Program-made: the position numbers and the translations under genes | Shown: positions 8,237-15,284 of the stretch, piece by piece | How the letters are laid out: every line of letters starts with the position of its first letter | Position numbering within the stretch: position 1 is the stretch's first letter | NCBI GenBank assembly: GCA_041557595.1 | Contig: JBFFGE010000045.1 | Location: 1-26,589, forward strand | Length of the DNA: 26,589 nt | Source: JAOTYV01 sp041557595 | GTDB lineage: Bacteria; Pseudomonadota; Alphaproteobacteria; UBA8366 | Reading direction: 5' to 3' | The notes under the pieces: generated by a model | The model's input: only the letters and a program-made list of their open reading frames with translations | Database searches by the model: none | What the model was told of the DNA's origin: nothing

Positions 8237-10258
8237 AAATTGAATGGATGCAGTAGGCTGGTGAACGGATCCGTCCGGCAACAATGGCTTGCGTCCACTA
8301 CGATACCGCCGGGCAAAGAACAGGTAATTCCACAGTTGACCAACACCCTCTCCACCATTCTTGCCGACGACTCTCAACTGCGCGGGGCGCTCGCGGAGGC
8401 GGATATCGCGACGCTGGCGATGGTGCTGGTGCAGCTCACGGGCGACGAAAGCGTGCTGGCGGAGATTGCGCCGCATGTGCGCGGGCCGTTCGATTACTCC
8501 GTGTCGGTGCCGGACGACATGGCGGCCGGCATTCGCGCGCGGCTGGTCGACGTGCTCAAATCCTACGTGGCGGAAAATCGCGATCTGCCTCCGCCGCCCG
8601 ACGCGCGGGCGCTGCAGCGCATGATGAGCGCGTGTTCCGGCGATACGGTCTCCGACGAATACGCGCCGATGATGTTCGAGGAGCTGGCGCTGCACGACGA
8701 CGATCCGCGCGGCATCGGCTGGCGTGACAAACCGGCGGCGGCGGTGCTGGAAAAATTCAAGGTCGCGGTGATCGGCGCGGGCATGTCCGGGCTGTGCGCC
8801 GTGATCAAGCTGAAGGCGGCGGGCATCCCGTTCGAGATCTTCGAGAAGAACGACACGGTCGGCGGCACCTGGTACGAGAACACCTATCCCGGCTGCGGCG
8901 TCGACACGCCGAACCACTTCTATTCCTATTCGTTCGAGCCGGCGCATGAATGGCCCGATTTCTATTCCAAGCGCGACGAACTCTACGGCTATTTCGAGCG
9001 CATCGCCGACAAATACGATCTCCGCCGCCACATCCGTTTCGAGACCGAGGTGGAGACCGCCGAATACGACGGGGCCGAGTCCGTCTGGCGGCTGAGCCTT
9101 CGCAACGCCGACGGCGCCCGCGAGACCAAAACCGCGCGCGCGGTGATCTGCGCCGTGGGCCAACTCAACAAGCCGAAGATCCCGGATATTCCCGGCCTCG
9201 ACGGCTTCGAGGGCCCGGCCTTCCACACCGGGCATTGGCAGCCGGAGCACGACCTCGGCGGCAAGCGCGTGGCGCTGATCGGCACCGGCGCCAGCGGCAC
9301 CCAGGTCGGCCCGGCGATTGCGGGCGCGGTGGACCGCCTCACCATTTTCCAGCGCACGCCGCATTGGGTAATCTTCAATCCGAACTACATGCGGAGCGTC
9401 TCGCCGGGCAAGCGCTGGGCGCTGCAGCACATCCCGTATTACGCGCGCTGGTACCGCTTCCAGCTGTTCTGGGGCTATTCCGACGGCATCCACGCGGCGC
9501 TGCAGGTCGACCCGGACTGGCACCTGCCGGCGCAGTCGCTGAACCACCGGAACGAGCGTTTCCGGGTCAACATGATCAGGCATATCGAGCGCGAGGTGGC
9601 GGGCGACCCGGACCTGCTCGCCAGGACCGTGCCGCCCTATCCGCCCTACGGCAAGCGCATGCTGATGGACAATGGCTGGTACCGGATGCTGACCCGCGAC
9701 AATGTGGATCTGGTGACCGACGGCATCGAGCGGATCGAGAAGGACGCCATTATCACCAGGACCGGCGCGCGCTTTCCTGCCGATCTGATCGTGCTCGCCA
9801 CCGGTTTTCAGGCGGCGCGCATGCTCATGCCGATGAAGATCGTCGGCCGCGACGGCGTCGTGCTGCGCGACATCTGGGGCGAGGACGATCCGCGCGCCTA
9901 TCTCGGCATCACGATGCCGGGCTTCCCCAACTTCTTCGTGTTGTACGGCCCCAACACCAATCTCGGCCATGGCGGCAGTGCGATGTTCCACACCGAATGC
10001 CAGGTGCGCTACACCATGCGCTGCCTGCGCGACCTGATCGAGGGCGGGCACGCCTCGATGGAGGTGCGCGCCGACGTGCACGACGATTTCAACGCCCGCG
10101 TCGATGCGGCGCACGCCAAGATGGTGTGGGCCCATGGCGGCGTCGACAACTGGTACAAGAACAGCAAGGGCCGCGTCTTCGCCAACTCGCCCTGGCGGCT
10201 GGTCGACTACTGGTCGATGACGCGCGAGCCGGATTCGGCGGATTACGTGCTGCGCTGA
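8231..10258 (+). CDS. Baeyer-Villiger flavin monooxygenase, 4-hydroxyacetophenone monooxygenase-like
   Basis: The frame is up to 675 aa. It has an FAD motif GAGMSG at 182-187, the Baeyer-Villiger fingerprint FxGxxxHxxxW at 326-336 (F326, G328, H332, W336, followed by Q rather than P or D), and an NADPH motif GTGASG at 351-356. The N-terminal 170 residues form an extra helical domain (ADIATLAMVLVQLTGD) like that of 4-hydroxyacetophenone monooxygenase. NTYPGC, YGPNTNLGHGG and the C-terminal WYKNSKGRV also fit that group. It would insert oxygen next to a ketone to give an ester, using NADPH and O2. The ATG at 8231 lies inside a REP repeat, so the true start is more likely GTG 8261 or TTG 8336; the latter lines up with the family's N-terminus. 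Confidence 0.92.
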   Translation: MTKLNGCSRLVNGSVRQQWLASTTIPPGKEQVIPQLTNTLSTILADDSQLRGALAEADIATLAMVLVQLTGDESVLAEIAPHVRGPFDYSVSVPDDMAAGIRARLVDVLKSYVAENRDLPPPPDARALQRMMSACSGDTVSDEYAPMMFEELALHDDDPRGIGWRDKPAAAVLEKFKVAVIGAGMSGLCAVIKLKAAGIPFEIFEKNDTVGGTWYENTYPGCGVDTPNHFYSYSFEPAHEWPDFYSKRDELYGYFERIADKYDLRRHIRFETEVETAEYDGAESVWRLSLRNADGARETKTARAVICAVGQLNKPKIPDIPGLDGFEGPAFHTGHWQPEHDLGGKRVALIGTGASGTQVGPAIAGAVDRLTIFQRTPHWVIFNPNYMRSVSPGKRWALQHIPYYARWYRFQLFWGYSDGIHAALQVDPDWHLPAQSLNHRNERFRVNMIRHIEREVAGDPDLLARTVPPYPPYGKRMLMDNGWYRMLTRDNVDLVTDGIERIEKDAIITRTGARFPADLIVLATGFQAARMLMPMKIVGRDGVVLRDIWGEDDPRAYLGITMPGFPNFFVLYGPNTNLGHGGSAMFHTECQVRYTMRCLRDLIEGGHASMEVRADVHDDFNARVDAAHAKMVWAHGGVDNWYKNSKGRVFANSPWRLVDYWSMTREPDSADYVLR

Positions 10259-10268
10259 GCGGGTGCGT

Positions 10269-10317
10269 AAAAGAAAGCCCCGCGCCGTTCGCGAGGGGGA
10301 CAAGGAGCGGCGCGGGG
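10269..10317 (-). terminator. Rho-independent terminator of sRNA copy 1
   Basis: It is a 10-bp perfect GC-rich stem (10308-10317 with 10278-10287) with a 20-base loop. On the minus strand it is followed by CTTTCTTTT (10277-10269). Confidence 0.7.
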
Positions 10318-10357
10318 AGTTTGCAGGTACCCGACTGTGTGGGGAGAGTGGGTACCG
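10269..10357 (-). ncRNA. Candidate small RNA, copy 1
   Basis: Read on the minus strand, a 5' hairpin (10356-10326; arms GGTACCC and GGGTACC plus three inner pairs) is followed by TGCAAAC and a strong second hairpin (10317-10278; arms of 10 bp, CCCCGCGCCG/CGGCGCGGGG). That hairpin has a C/U-rich loop and ends in CTTTCTTTT. A promoter-like TTGTTC/TATATG pair sits at the correct distance upstream. The same arrangement is found at 12778-12868. It lies in the gap between the monooxygenase and a convergent surface-protein gene, with no coding pattern. C-rich exposed loops are common in antisense-acting alphaproteobacterial sRNAs. I cannot place it in a named family. Confidence 0.6.
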
Positions 10358-10362
10358 ATCCT

Positions 10363-10391
10363 CATATAGGGTGCCCGGAGCGTGAGAACAA
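10363..10391 (-). promoter_or_regulatory. Promoter of sRNA copy 1
   Basis: On the minus strand there is a -35 TTGTTC (10391-10386), a 17-base spacer and a -10 TATATG (10368-10363), predicting a start near 10356. That is exactly where the 5' hairpin begins. Copy 2 has the same -35 and TATAAG with an 18-base spacer. Confidence 0.55.
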
Positions 10392-10498
10392 GAGGGGAAC
10401 GCGGAAATCGCTCCCGCGCGGTGTCGCTCGGGAAAATCAATTTATTATCAATGCATTGAGGCCGATTCTTTTTGCCGGCACGCACGCCCCGGCGGACC

Positions 10499-11233
10499 TT
10501 ACTGCGTTTTGACGATTTGCCAGGCGCCGTCCGGCTGCAGGCAGGCGGTGCCGTAGGCCTGCTCGCTCCGGCCGCCGACGGTCACCGTCTGCTGGAATTC
10601 GCGGCAGGTCTTCCCGCTGGAACTGCGCCCCTCGCGCAGTACCGAGACGCTGCCCGCCGCGCCTGCGTCGTTCCAGGCGATGGTGGAGCCGACCGGCGCG
10701 GTCGTCGCCTCGATCTGCGCCTGCTCCTGCGCCCGCTGCTGCGCCACCGTCAGCAGCGCCACGAGGCTGAGCGTGATCGCCGTGAAGGCCAGCCAGGGAA
10801 AGGCATCGTGGTCGTGATAATGGTAGCCGTAACCCGAATACCAATGGCCGTACGGCCGGACGACCCAGACATTGCGGTAGTAGTGGCGCCGGTTCCGCGG
10901 CACGACGACGCGCGGTCCCCGCGGCACCGGCCGCACGATGACGGTCCGGTGCGGCCGCACGGCCCGGCGGGGCGCGCGAAGGCGGGGGGCGGGGCGCTTG
11001 ACGGTGCGCGCGGGTGGGCGCGTGCGGCTGCGATCGCGACCGCTGCGGTCGTAATAGTGCCGGTGCCACTTTACCCGCGGCCGATCGCGCCGGTCCTGCT
11101 TCACCTTTCGTTCCTGCTTTACCCTTCGCTCGCGCCCGTCGCGCCGGTCGGCAATCCTGTGGGTCAACGGGCTTTTCGCGGCGTCGACCGAGAGCGCCGG
11201 CGGCAGCGGCGCCGCCACCGTCACGGATGACAC
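10499..11233 (-). CDS. Surface-antigen-like (17-kDa antigen/RT0821 type) membrane protein
   Basis: The C-terminal 50 residues carry the conserved pattern of alphaproteobacterial surface antigens: LREGRSSSGKTCREFQQ, then VTVGGRSEQAYGTACLQPDGAW. Before this is a hydrophobic helix (about 150-167, FPWLAFTAITLSLVALLTVA). Before that is a very basic, Arg/Pro/His/Tyr-rich stretch including GHWYSGYGYHYHDHDAF. The usual glycine-zipper 2TM region is not evident. Frame 244 aa begins at GTG 11233. The codons upstream (FSAGVAQLTAAALA) look like the rest of a signal peptide but meet a TAG at 11279-11281 with no start codon in between. Either a frameshift or start loss has occurred, or the protein begins at the GTG. 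The antisense frames here are GC-driven shadows. Confidence 0.7.
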   Translation of the reverse strand: MSSVTVAAPLPPALSVDAAKSPLTHRIADRRDGRERRVKQERKVKQDRRDRPRVKWHRHYYDRSGRDRSRTRPPARTVKRPAPRLRAPRRAVRPHRTVIVRPVPRGPRVVVPRNRRHYYRNVWVVRPYGHWYSGYGYHYHDHDAFPWLAFTAITLSLVALLTVAQQRAQEQAQIEATTAPVGSTIAWNDAGAAGSVSVLREGRSSSGKTCREFQQTVTVGGRSEQAYGTACLQPDGAWQIVKTQ

Positions 11234-11464
11234 GGCGAGCGCGGCCGCCGTAAGCTGGGCGACCCCTGCGGAAAAGCGCTATTTGACACGGGGCACGGGG
11301 ACCTCCGGCGTGTTGTGGCGACGACCGTCACGCCGGCCGTCCTGCGGCGAGACATCTTGGTGCCGCAATTCCCGTATCAAGGAGTTGATCGACATCAAAT
11401 CGGAAAAAGGGGGACGGTAACTAATTAATTGCGTCGTCCGGACAGAACTGGAACCTCTCTTAAC

Positions 11465-11540
11465 TCACCCCTCAAACAGCCCGAAGATCTCGTCGAGCGC
11501 CTTCATATGGCCGCCTTTCGCCGCCGAGCGCACCCAAAAT
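11465..11540 (-). pseudogene. Remnant of an LLM oxidoreductase 3' end
   Basis: On the minus strand the last codons before a TGA read RSAAKGG then HMKALDEIFGLFEG. The intact LLM gene at 13008-13919 ends PSSANGG then QMKAFEEMFALFDG. By eye 48 of the last 59 bases match, with differences mainly at third codon positions. That pattern points to a paralogue that was under selection before most of it was lost. No further upstream similarity is visible, and 11541-11645 is now used as the leader of the stress protein gene. Confidence 0.75.
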
Positions 11541-11569
11541 GCGCGCCCGCCCGCACCCGCCAAAGTCGT

Positions 11570-11598
11570 TTGGGCCCTTTCGCCCGCCGTGCCATACT
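11570..11598 (+). promoter_or_regulatory. Possible promoter of the universal stress protein gene
   Basis: TTGGGC (11570-11575), a 17-base spacer and CATACT (11593-11598) lie 48 bases before the ATG at 11646. The ribosome site GGAG is at 11634-11637. Confidence 0.3.
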
Positions 11599-11645
11599 GA
11601 TGGTCTGGCAGACCCTCCCTTGAACAACGCTTTGGAGTGGACACC

Positions 11646-12533
11646 ATGACCTTTCGAAATATCCTGATTCCCGTGGCGGGCCCCAAATCCGCCCAAAACA
11701 CCTTGCCGACGGCACTGCTCGTCGCCCGGCGGTTCGGCGGGCATATCGACGCGCTGCATATCCGCGTCGATCCGATGCGCCAATTGATGATCGCCGACGA
11801 GACGATGATCCCGTCGCGCTTGCAGGAGCTGGAGAACGTCCAGAAAAACATTACCGAGCGGGCGCGCGCGGCGCGCGCCGCGTTCGACACGTGGCTCGCC
11901 GACAACAAGATCGCGCAGCGCGAGGACCCGGCGGCCGCCGGAGCGCCGGCCGCCGGAGCGCCGACGGCGGTGTCCGCCTCCTGGGACGACATTACCGGCA
12001 CCGAAGCCGACGAGGTCGCGCGGCGGGGCGGCGCCTACGACTTGATCGTGGCCGACATGGAACTGGCGCGAACGCGCGGCGTCTCGCGGGACGCGCTGGA
12101 ATCGGCGCTGTTCAGCACCGGCCGGCCCGCGCTGCTCGCGCCACTCGCGCCGCCGGCGCAGCTCGGCGAGACGATCCTGCTCGGCTGGAACCGGACGGCG
12201 CAATCGGCGCGCACTGTCCAGGGCGCCATGCCCTTCCTGGAACGGGCCAAGCGGGTGGTCGTGTTGATGGTCGCGACCGGCGCGAAGGAGGGGCCGGGGC
12301 CCGGCGAAATCGCGCGCACGCTGGCGTGGCACGGCATCAAGACGGAGGTCCGGGAGATCGAGCCCGACCGCCGCAGCGTCGGCCAGATCCTGCTCGAAGA
12401 CGCAACGGCGGTGCAGGCCGATCTGCTCGTGATGGGCGCGTATTCGCACAGCCGCTGGCGGGAAAAGATCCTCGGCGGCGTCACGAAATACGTGATCGAT
12501 CACGCCGATCTGCCGGTGTTCCTGGCGCATTAA
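11646..12533 (+). CDS. Tandem-domain universal stress protein
   Basis: The protein is 295 aa from ATG 11646, chosen over GTG 11637 because the GGAG ribosome site overlaps the latter. Domain 1 starts FRNILIPVAGPKSAQNTLPTALLVARRFGG; domain 2 starts at about 174 with ETILLGWNRTAQSARTVQGAMPFL. Near the C-terminus VMGAYSHSRWREKILGGVT (262-280) is the USP nucleotide-binding loop in a variant form, with Ser in place of the second Gly of the GxxG motif. This cytoplasmic family helps survival under starvation or stress, often through ATP binding. An Ala/Pro linker (AAAGAPAAGAP) joins the halves and is encoded by a 15-base tandem duplication. The gene stands alone between a decayed LLM tail and a repeat-rich gap. 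Confidence 0.88.
   Translation: MTFRNILIPVAGPKSAQNTLPTALLVARRFGGHIDALHIRVDPMRQLMIADETMIPSRLQELENVQKNITERARAARAAFDTWLADNKIAQREDPAAAGAPAAGAPTAVSASWDDITGTEADEVARRGGAYDLIVADMELARTRGVSRDALESALFSTGRPALLAPLAPPAQLGETILLGWNRTAQSARTVQGAMPFLERAKRVVVLMVATGAKEGPGPGEIARTLAWHGIKTEVREIEPDRRSVGQILLEDATAVQADLLVMGAYSHSRWREKILGGVTKYVIDHADLPVFLAH
11934..11963 (+). repeat. Tandem 15-base duplication inside the stress protein gene
   Basis: GCCGCCGGAGCGCCG occurs twice in perfect tandem (11934-11948 and 11949-11963). It encodes the repeated Ala-Gly-Ala-Pro linker and keeps the frame. Confidence 0.9.
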
Positions 12534-12562
12534 GCACGCTGCTGAAAAACGTCTCGTCCGCA

Positions 12563-12644
12563 GCCGCACCCTTCGTCAAGCTCAGGGTGAGGCTAAATGA
12601 TTTCAATGGGTTGACCTCATCCTGAGCTTGGCGAAGGATGCGGC
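12563..12644. repeat. CTTCGTCAAGCTCAGG-type inverted repeat
   Basis: The left arm (12564-12592, containing CTTCGTCAAGCTCAGGGTGAGG) and the right arm (12615-12643, CCTCATCCTGAGCTTGGCGAAGG) are complementary over about 29 bases with a few mismatches, around a 22-base loop. This sequence type is a widespread dispersed palindrome in high-GC proteobacteria. It lies about 30 bases after the stress protein stop and may serve as a transcript end. Confidence 0.85.
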
Positions 12645-12678
12645 CACCCCCCGGCGGGTATGTTTTTCATCAGCCTGT

Positions 12679-12734
12679 TAGAGCAACTCCCGAGCGAACC
12701 GGTTGGTTCGCGTCGACGCATTTGCGCAGAAAAA
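12679..12734 (+). repeat. TAGAGCAAATCCC element, partial copy
   Basis: It starts TAGAGCAACTCCCGAGCGAACC and continues GGTTCGCG, CGACG and ATTTGCG like the left half of the full copies at 17470 and 20420. The right hairpin (AGACCATTTC...GAAATGGTCT) is missing. A second fragment, AGCAAATCCCGAACGGGG, follows directly. Confidence 0.75.
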
Positions 12735-12777
12735 AGCAAATCCCGAACGGGGTGAAGCGCGGCCTGTCCGCGCATGC

Positions 12778-12828
12778 ACAAGAAGACCCCGCGCCGTTCG
12801 CGAGGGGGAGTGAGGGAGCGGCGCGGGA
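12778..12828 (-). terminator. Terminator of sRNA copy 2
   Basis: It is a nine-pair GC-rich stem (12788-12796 with 12819-12827) followed on the minus strand by TCTTCTTGT. The U run is weaker than in copy 1. Confidence 0.6.
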
Positions 12829-12868
12829 GAGTTTGCAGGTACCCCACCGTGTGTCGGAGTGGGGTCCA
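12778..12868 (-). ncRNA. Candidate small RNA, copy 2
   Basis: It has the same minus-strand architecture as 10269-10357. The 5' hairpin (12867-12838) now pairs GTGGGG with CCCCAC; the sequence differs from copy 1 but the helix is kept. TGCAAACTC follows, then the GCGCC/GGCGC terminator stem with a C/U-rich loop (CTCCCTCACTCCCCCTCGCG) and TCTTCTT. The terminator stem has lost one pair (A12828 opposite C12787). It lies between convergent genes, as copy 1 does. Confidence 0.6.
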
Positions 12869-12871
12869 ATT

Positions 12872-12901
12872 CTTATATGGGGCCGCAGTTGAGAGGAACA
12901 A
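12872..12901 (-). promoter_or_regulatory. Promoter of sRNA copy 2
   Basis: On the minus strand there is TTGTTC (12901-12896), 18 bases, and TATAAG (12877-12872), giving a start near 12865. The -35 is identical to copy 1, while the spacer sequence between the boxes differs. Confidence 0.55.
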
Positions 12902-13007
12902 GGCAAGAACGTCGATGCGGCGAGATGCCGTAGCCGTACGGTAGCCTACAGAAATTCTACTTCTATATGAGGGGGTTACGATATCCGGCGGCTTGCCTGT
13001 CCGCGGT

Positions 13008-13919
13008 TCACCCGTCGAACAGCGCAAACATCTCCTCGAATGCCTTCATCTGACCGCCATTCGCCGAGGACGGCACCAGGATCGGCGTTTTGATGCCGGC
13101 GTCGCGCCAGGCTTCGAGCCCGTCCAGCACCTTTGCGGCCGGGCCGAACAGGGTGCAGTCGGCGAGCCATGTGTCGCTGAGCGCGGCCGGGATCCTGTCG
13201 GGTTCGTTCGCGTCGACCGCCGCCTCGACCGCGTCCATTTCCTCCGCGTAGCCCGCTTCGCGCCAGTAATTGCGGTAGTTCGGCAGCTGCGCGTAGTGGA
13301 TCAGGGTGCGCCGGTTGACCGCCATGGCGGCGTCCACATCGTCGTCGATGCAGGTCGGGATCATGTTGCCGATGTAGAAATCCGGATCGTCGCGCTTCGC
13401 GGCGGGCAGCGCGCCCAGCGATTCCGCCATGTGCGAGCGCGCGCCGTTGGCGAACACCATGCCGTCGCCGATCTTGCCGGCCAGCCCGATCATCCGCTTG
13501 CGCAATGTGGCCAGCACCAGCGGCGGCTTGTCGCCGACGCGCGGCACCGCGTGGTACGCCTCGACGAAGGTGCGCATGTCGGTCAGCGGCTTGCCCGTGG
13601 GCACGCCCATGCGCTCCATCGAGGGCGCGTGGCTGATGCCGATGCCGAAGCTGAAGCGGCCGCCCGAGACCTCGTGGATGAAGGCGGCGCTCTGCGCGTA
13701 GTCGAGCACCGGGCGGGTGTAGATCGGCGCGATCGAGGTGCCGAAGGCAATGCGCTCGGTGACCAGCGCGATGCCTTCGCACAGCGCCATGCCGTCGGCC
13801 ATGCTGGGGCAGTAGATACCGGTGAAGCCGCGTTTCTCGATTTCCGTGGCGAGGTCGAGCGTCGCCTTGCGGCGGCCCGGCACGGCGACCAGGCTGAGGG
13901 CGGGTTTTTGTTTGGGCAT
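13008..13919 (-). CDS. LLM class flavin (possibly F420)-dependent oxidoreductase, group A
   Basis: The protein is 303 aa with a luciferase-like TIM barrel: GRRKATLDLATEIEKRGFTGIYCPS, IAFGTSIAPIYTRPVLDYAQSA, and GGRFSFGIGISHAPSMERMG. The last of these is the usual flavin/F420-binding region after strand 4. The C-terminus NGGQMKAFEEMFALFDG is well conserved in this subgroup. ATG 13919 is preceded by GGGAG about 10 bases upstream. Members oxidise or reduce small organic molecules with F420 or FMN; specificity is not readable. It is a single minus-strand gene. A REP repeat separates it from the amidohydrolase, though both are minus-strand and could be co-transcribed. A decayed paralogue tail lies at 11465. 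Confidence 0.9.
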   Translation of the reverse strand: MPKQKPALSLVAVPGRRKATLDLATEIEKRGFTGIYCPSMADGMALCEGIALVTERIAFGTSIAPIYTRPVLDYAQSAAFIHEVSGGRFSFGIGISHAPSMERMGVPTGKPLTDMRTFVEAYHAVPRVGDKPPLVLATLRKRMIGLAGKIGDGMVFANGARSHMAESLGALPAAKRDDPDFYIGNMIPTCIDDDVDAAMAVNRRTLIHYAQLPNYRNYWREAGYAEEMDAVEAAVDANEPDRIPAALSDTWLADCTLFGPAAKVLDGLEAWRDAGIKTPILVPSSANGGQMKAFEEMFALFDG

Positions 13920-13988
13920 GGGGCGGGTCTCCCGGTCGGGTTGTTTTTTGTGCAGTGCGCGCAGTTCGCGGTGATCGTCAAACTATAC

Positions 13989-14070
13989 CGTCATTCCCGC
14001 GCGGGCGGGAATCCAGGATGTTGGCGACCGCTGGATTCCGGATCGGCGCGGCGCGCCGTCCGGAATGACG
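13989..14070. repeat. REP-like repeat, GTCATTCC family, copy 2
   Basis: Ends CGTCATTCC and GGAATGACG are inverted; internal hairpins are CCCGCGCGGGCGGG, and ATCCAG with CTGGAT. It lies between the amidohydrolase 3' end and the LLM gene. Confidence 0.9.
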
Positions 14071-14075
14071 ATCGG

Positions 14076-15113
14076 TTATTCTTTGCTCGCGCTCGTCTCG
14101 ATTCTGTACACCCGCGCCGCGTTGTCGTGGTAGAGCGCGGCTTTCTCGGCGGCCGAATAGTCTTTGGTCAGGCGCTTGAACGAGTTCCACAGGACGCCGT
14201 AGCTGCAGCTCAGCTTGTCGACCGGGAAGTTGCTCTCGAACAGGCAGCGCTCGACGCCGAAATGCTGCAGCGTGTGCTCGAAATAGGGCCGCGTCGCATC
14301 GAGCAGTTCCTGGCTGGTCGGCGGTTTCGGCTTGTCCTCCCAATGGAAGCCGTTGAACGCCATGTTGAGGCCGCCGAGCTTGGCGACCACGTTCGGGCAG
14401 GTCGCCAGCTCGGCGATGTCTTTCCGCCATTGCACGAAGATCTCCTCGCGCTTGCCCGCATAGGGGCCGACGCCGAGCGGCGCGCCGAAATGGTCGAGGA
14501 TGATCGTGGTGTCGGGGAAGGCCCGGGCGAGGTCGGTCAGTTCGACGATTTGCGGGTGGTAGCACCAGCCCTCGAAGGTCATGTTACGGGGCGCCAGCTG
14601 CGCGAAGCCTTCGCGGAACTTGGCGTCCATGAACGAATGCGGGCCGGGTTCGATGCGGGCGTTCGGCACCGCGTCGCTGGCGTCCCAGGTGGCGCTGCGC
14701 CGGATGCCCCGGAAGCGCCCGCCGCCGGCCGCGATATGGGCGTCGAGCACGTCGCCGACCGCGGCGCCGAGCCGCAGATCGGCGGTCGAGATGATGCCGG
14801 CGGCGACCCGGGTCGGGCCGTACAGGCCGGATGCGCTCATCGCGGCGATGCCGTTGACGAATTCGGTCTCGCCGATGATCCGCATGGGCTCCGGCCCGTC
14901 CTCCTTGAGCATCGAGCCGCATTCGATGAACACGGTGGCGACGATGGTGTGGCCGCTCTCGTTGATGTCCTGCAGGATCTCGTCGAGCAGGTAGCGCGGG
15001 GCGACCCGTTCATAGCGGAATTCCCACAGATGATGATGCGGGTCGAGGATCGGCAAATCGGGTTCGAGCGCGTCTTCCTTTACCAGTGCGAGCCAGTCGT
15101 CATTCGTCGCCAT
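14076..15113 (-). CDS. Amidohydrolase-2 family metal-dependent hydrolase/lactonase
   Basis: The protein is 345 aa from ATG 15113, with AAGGA 9 bases upstream; a longer frame to 15170 adds an Arg-rich tail not typical of the family. The N-terminal DPHHHLWEF (24-32) gives the HxH metal ligands. LRLGAAVGDVLDAHIAAGGGRFRGIR is a family segment, and ILDHFGAP and FESNFPVDK supply later active-site positions. This TIM-barrel family includes L-fuconolactonase, 4-sulfomuconolactone hydrolase and 2-pyrone-4,6-dicarboxylate hydrolase. A lactone or dicarboxylic ring-cleavage product is a likely substrate, and it would fit downstream of the Baeyer-Villiger enzyme. It is divergent from the LLM gene at 15285. 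Confidence 0.88.
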   Translation of the reverse strand: MATNDDWLALVKEDALEPDLPILDPHHHLWEFRYERVAPRYLLDEILQDINESGHTIVATVFIECGSMLKEDGPEPMRIIGETEFVNGIAAMSASGLYGPTRVAAGIISTADLRLGAAVGDVLDAHIAAGGGRFRGIRRSATWDASDAVPNARIEPGPHSFMDAKFREGFAQLAPRNMTFEGWCYHPQIVELTDLARAFPDTTIILDHFGAPLGVGPYAGKREEIFVQWRKDIAELATCPNVVAKLGGLNMAFNGFHWEDKPKPPTSQELLDATRPYFEHTLQHFGVERCLFESNFPVDKLSCSYGVLWNSFKRLTKDYSAAEKAALYHDNAARVYRIETSASKE

Positions 15114-15284
15114 TTCTGGAGTCCTTTCGTGCGATGTTTCGTCGCGCCGGCGCCGGGAGCCGCGCTGCATGGGCTTCTAACGTAATCACGCCTTTGCGGA
15201 GATTGCCAGATTGGGCGAAGATGGAGGCACTCGGAGACGCCAGCCCGGCCGTATGTTTGTCGATACTGCGGAGGAAAGCCAGCC

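Larger units (their letters stand above)
11234..11645. other. Intergenic region holding an LLM gene remnant
   Basis: This is a 412-base gap between the divergent surface-protein and universal stress protein genes. It holds the end of a degraded LLM oxidoreductase (11465-11540) and a weak promoter for the stress gene (11570-11598). The part at 11282-11460 shows nothing I can name. Confidence 0.6.
12534..13007. other. Repeat-packed intergenic region
   Basis: This is a 474-base gap between convergent genes with no credible protein gene. In order it contains a CTTCGTCAAGCTCAGG palindrome (12563-12644), a partial TAGAGCAAATCCC element (12679-12734), sRNA copy 2 with its terminator and promoter (12778-12901), and about 100 bases with nothing I recognise. 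Confidence 0.75.

Noticed and set aside
7772..10303. Very long open frame on the minus strand (about 840 codons)
   Set aside because: It is antisense to the UbiD and Baeyer-Villiger genes, both of which have clear family motifs. The product is an Arg/His/Ala-rich sequence without a recognisable domain, typical of high-GC shadow frames.
10243..10485. Minus-strand frame encoding an HTVGYLQT...PPRERRG peptide also seen at 12617-13027
   Set aside because: The shared peptide is explained by the duplicated sRNA element. The hairpins, promoter and terminator fit RNA better than protein.
10472..11230. Plus-strand frame of about 250 codons across the surface-protein gene
   Set aside because: It is low-complexity and rich in Arg and Ala. 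The minus-strand frame has the conserved surface-antigen C-terminus.
12993..15185. Long plus-strand frame of about 730 codons
   Set aside because: It overlaps the LLM and amidohydrolase genes in antisense and crosses a REP repeat. It has no domain or ribosome site.
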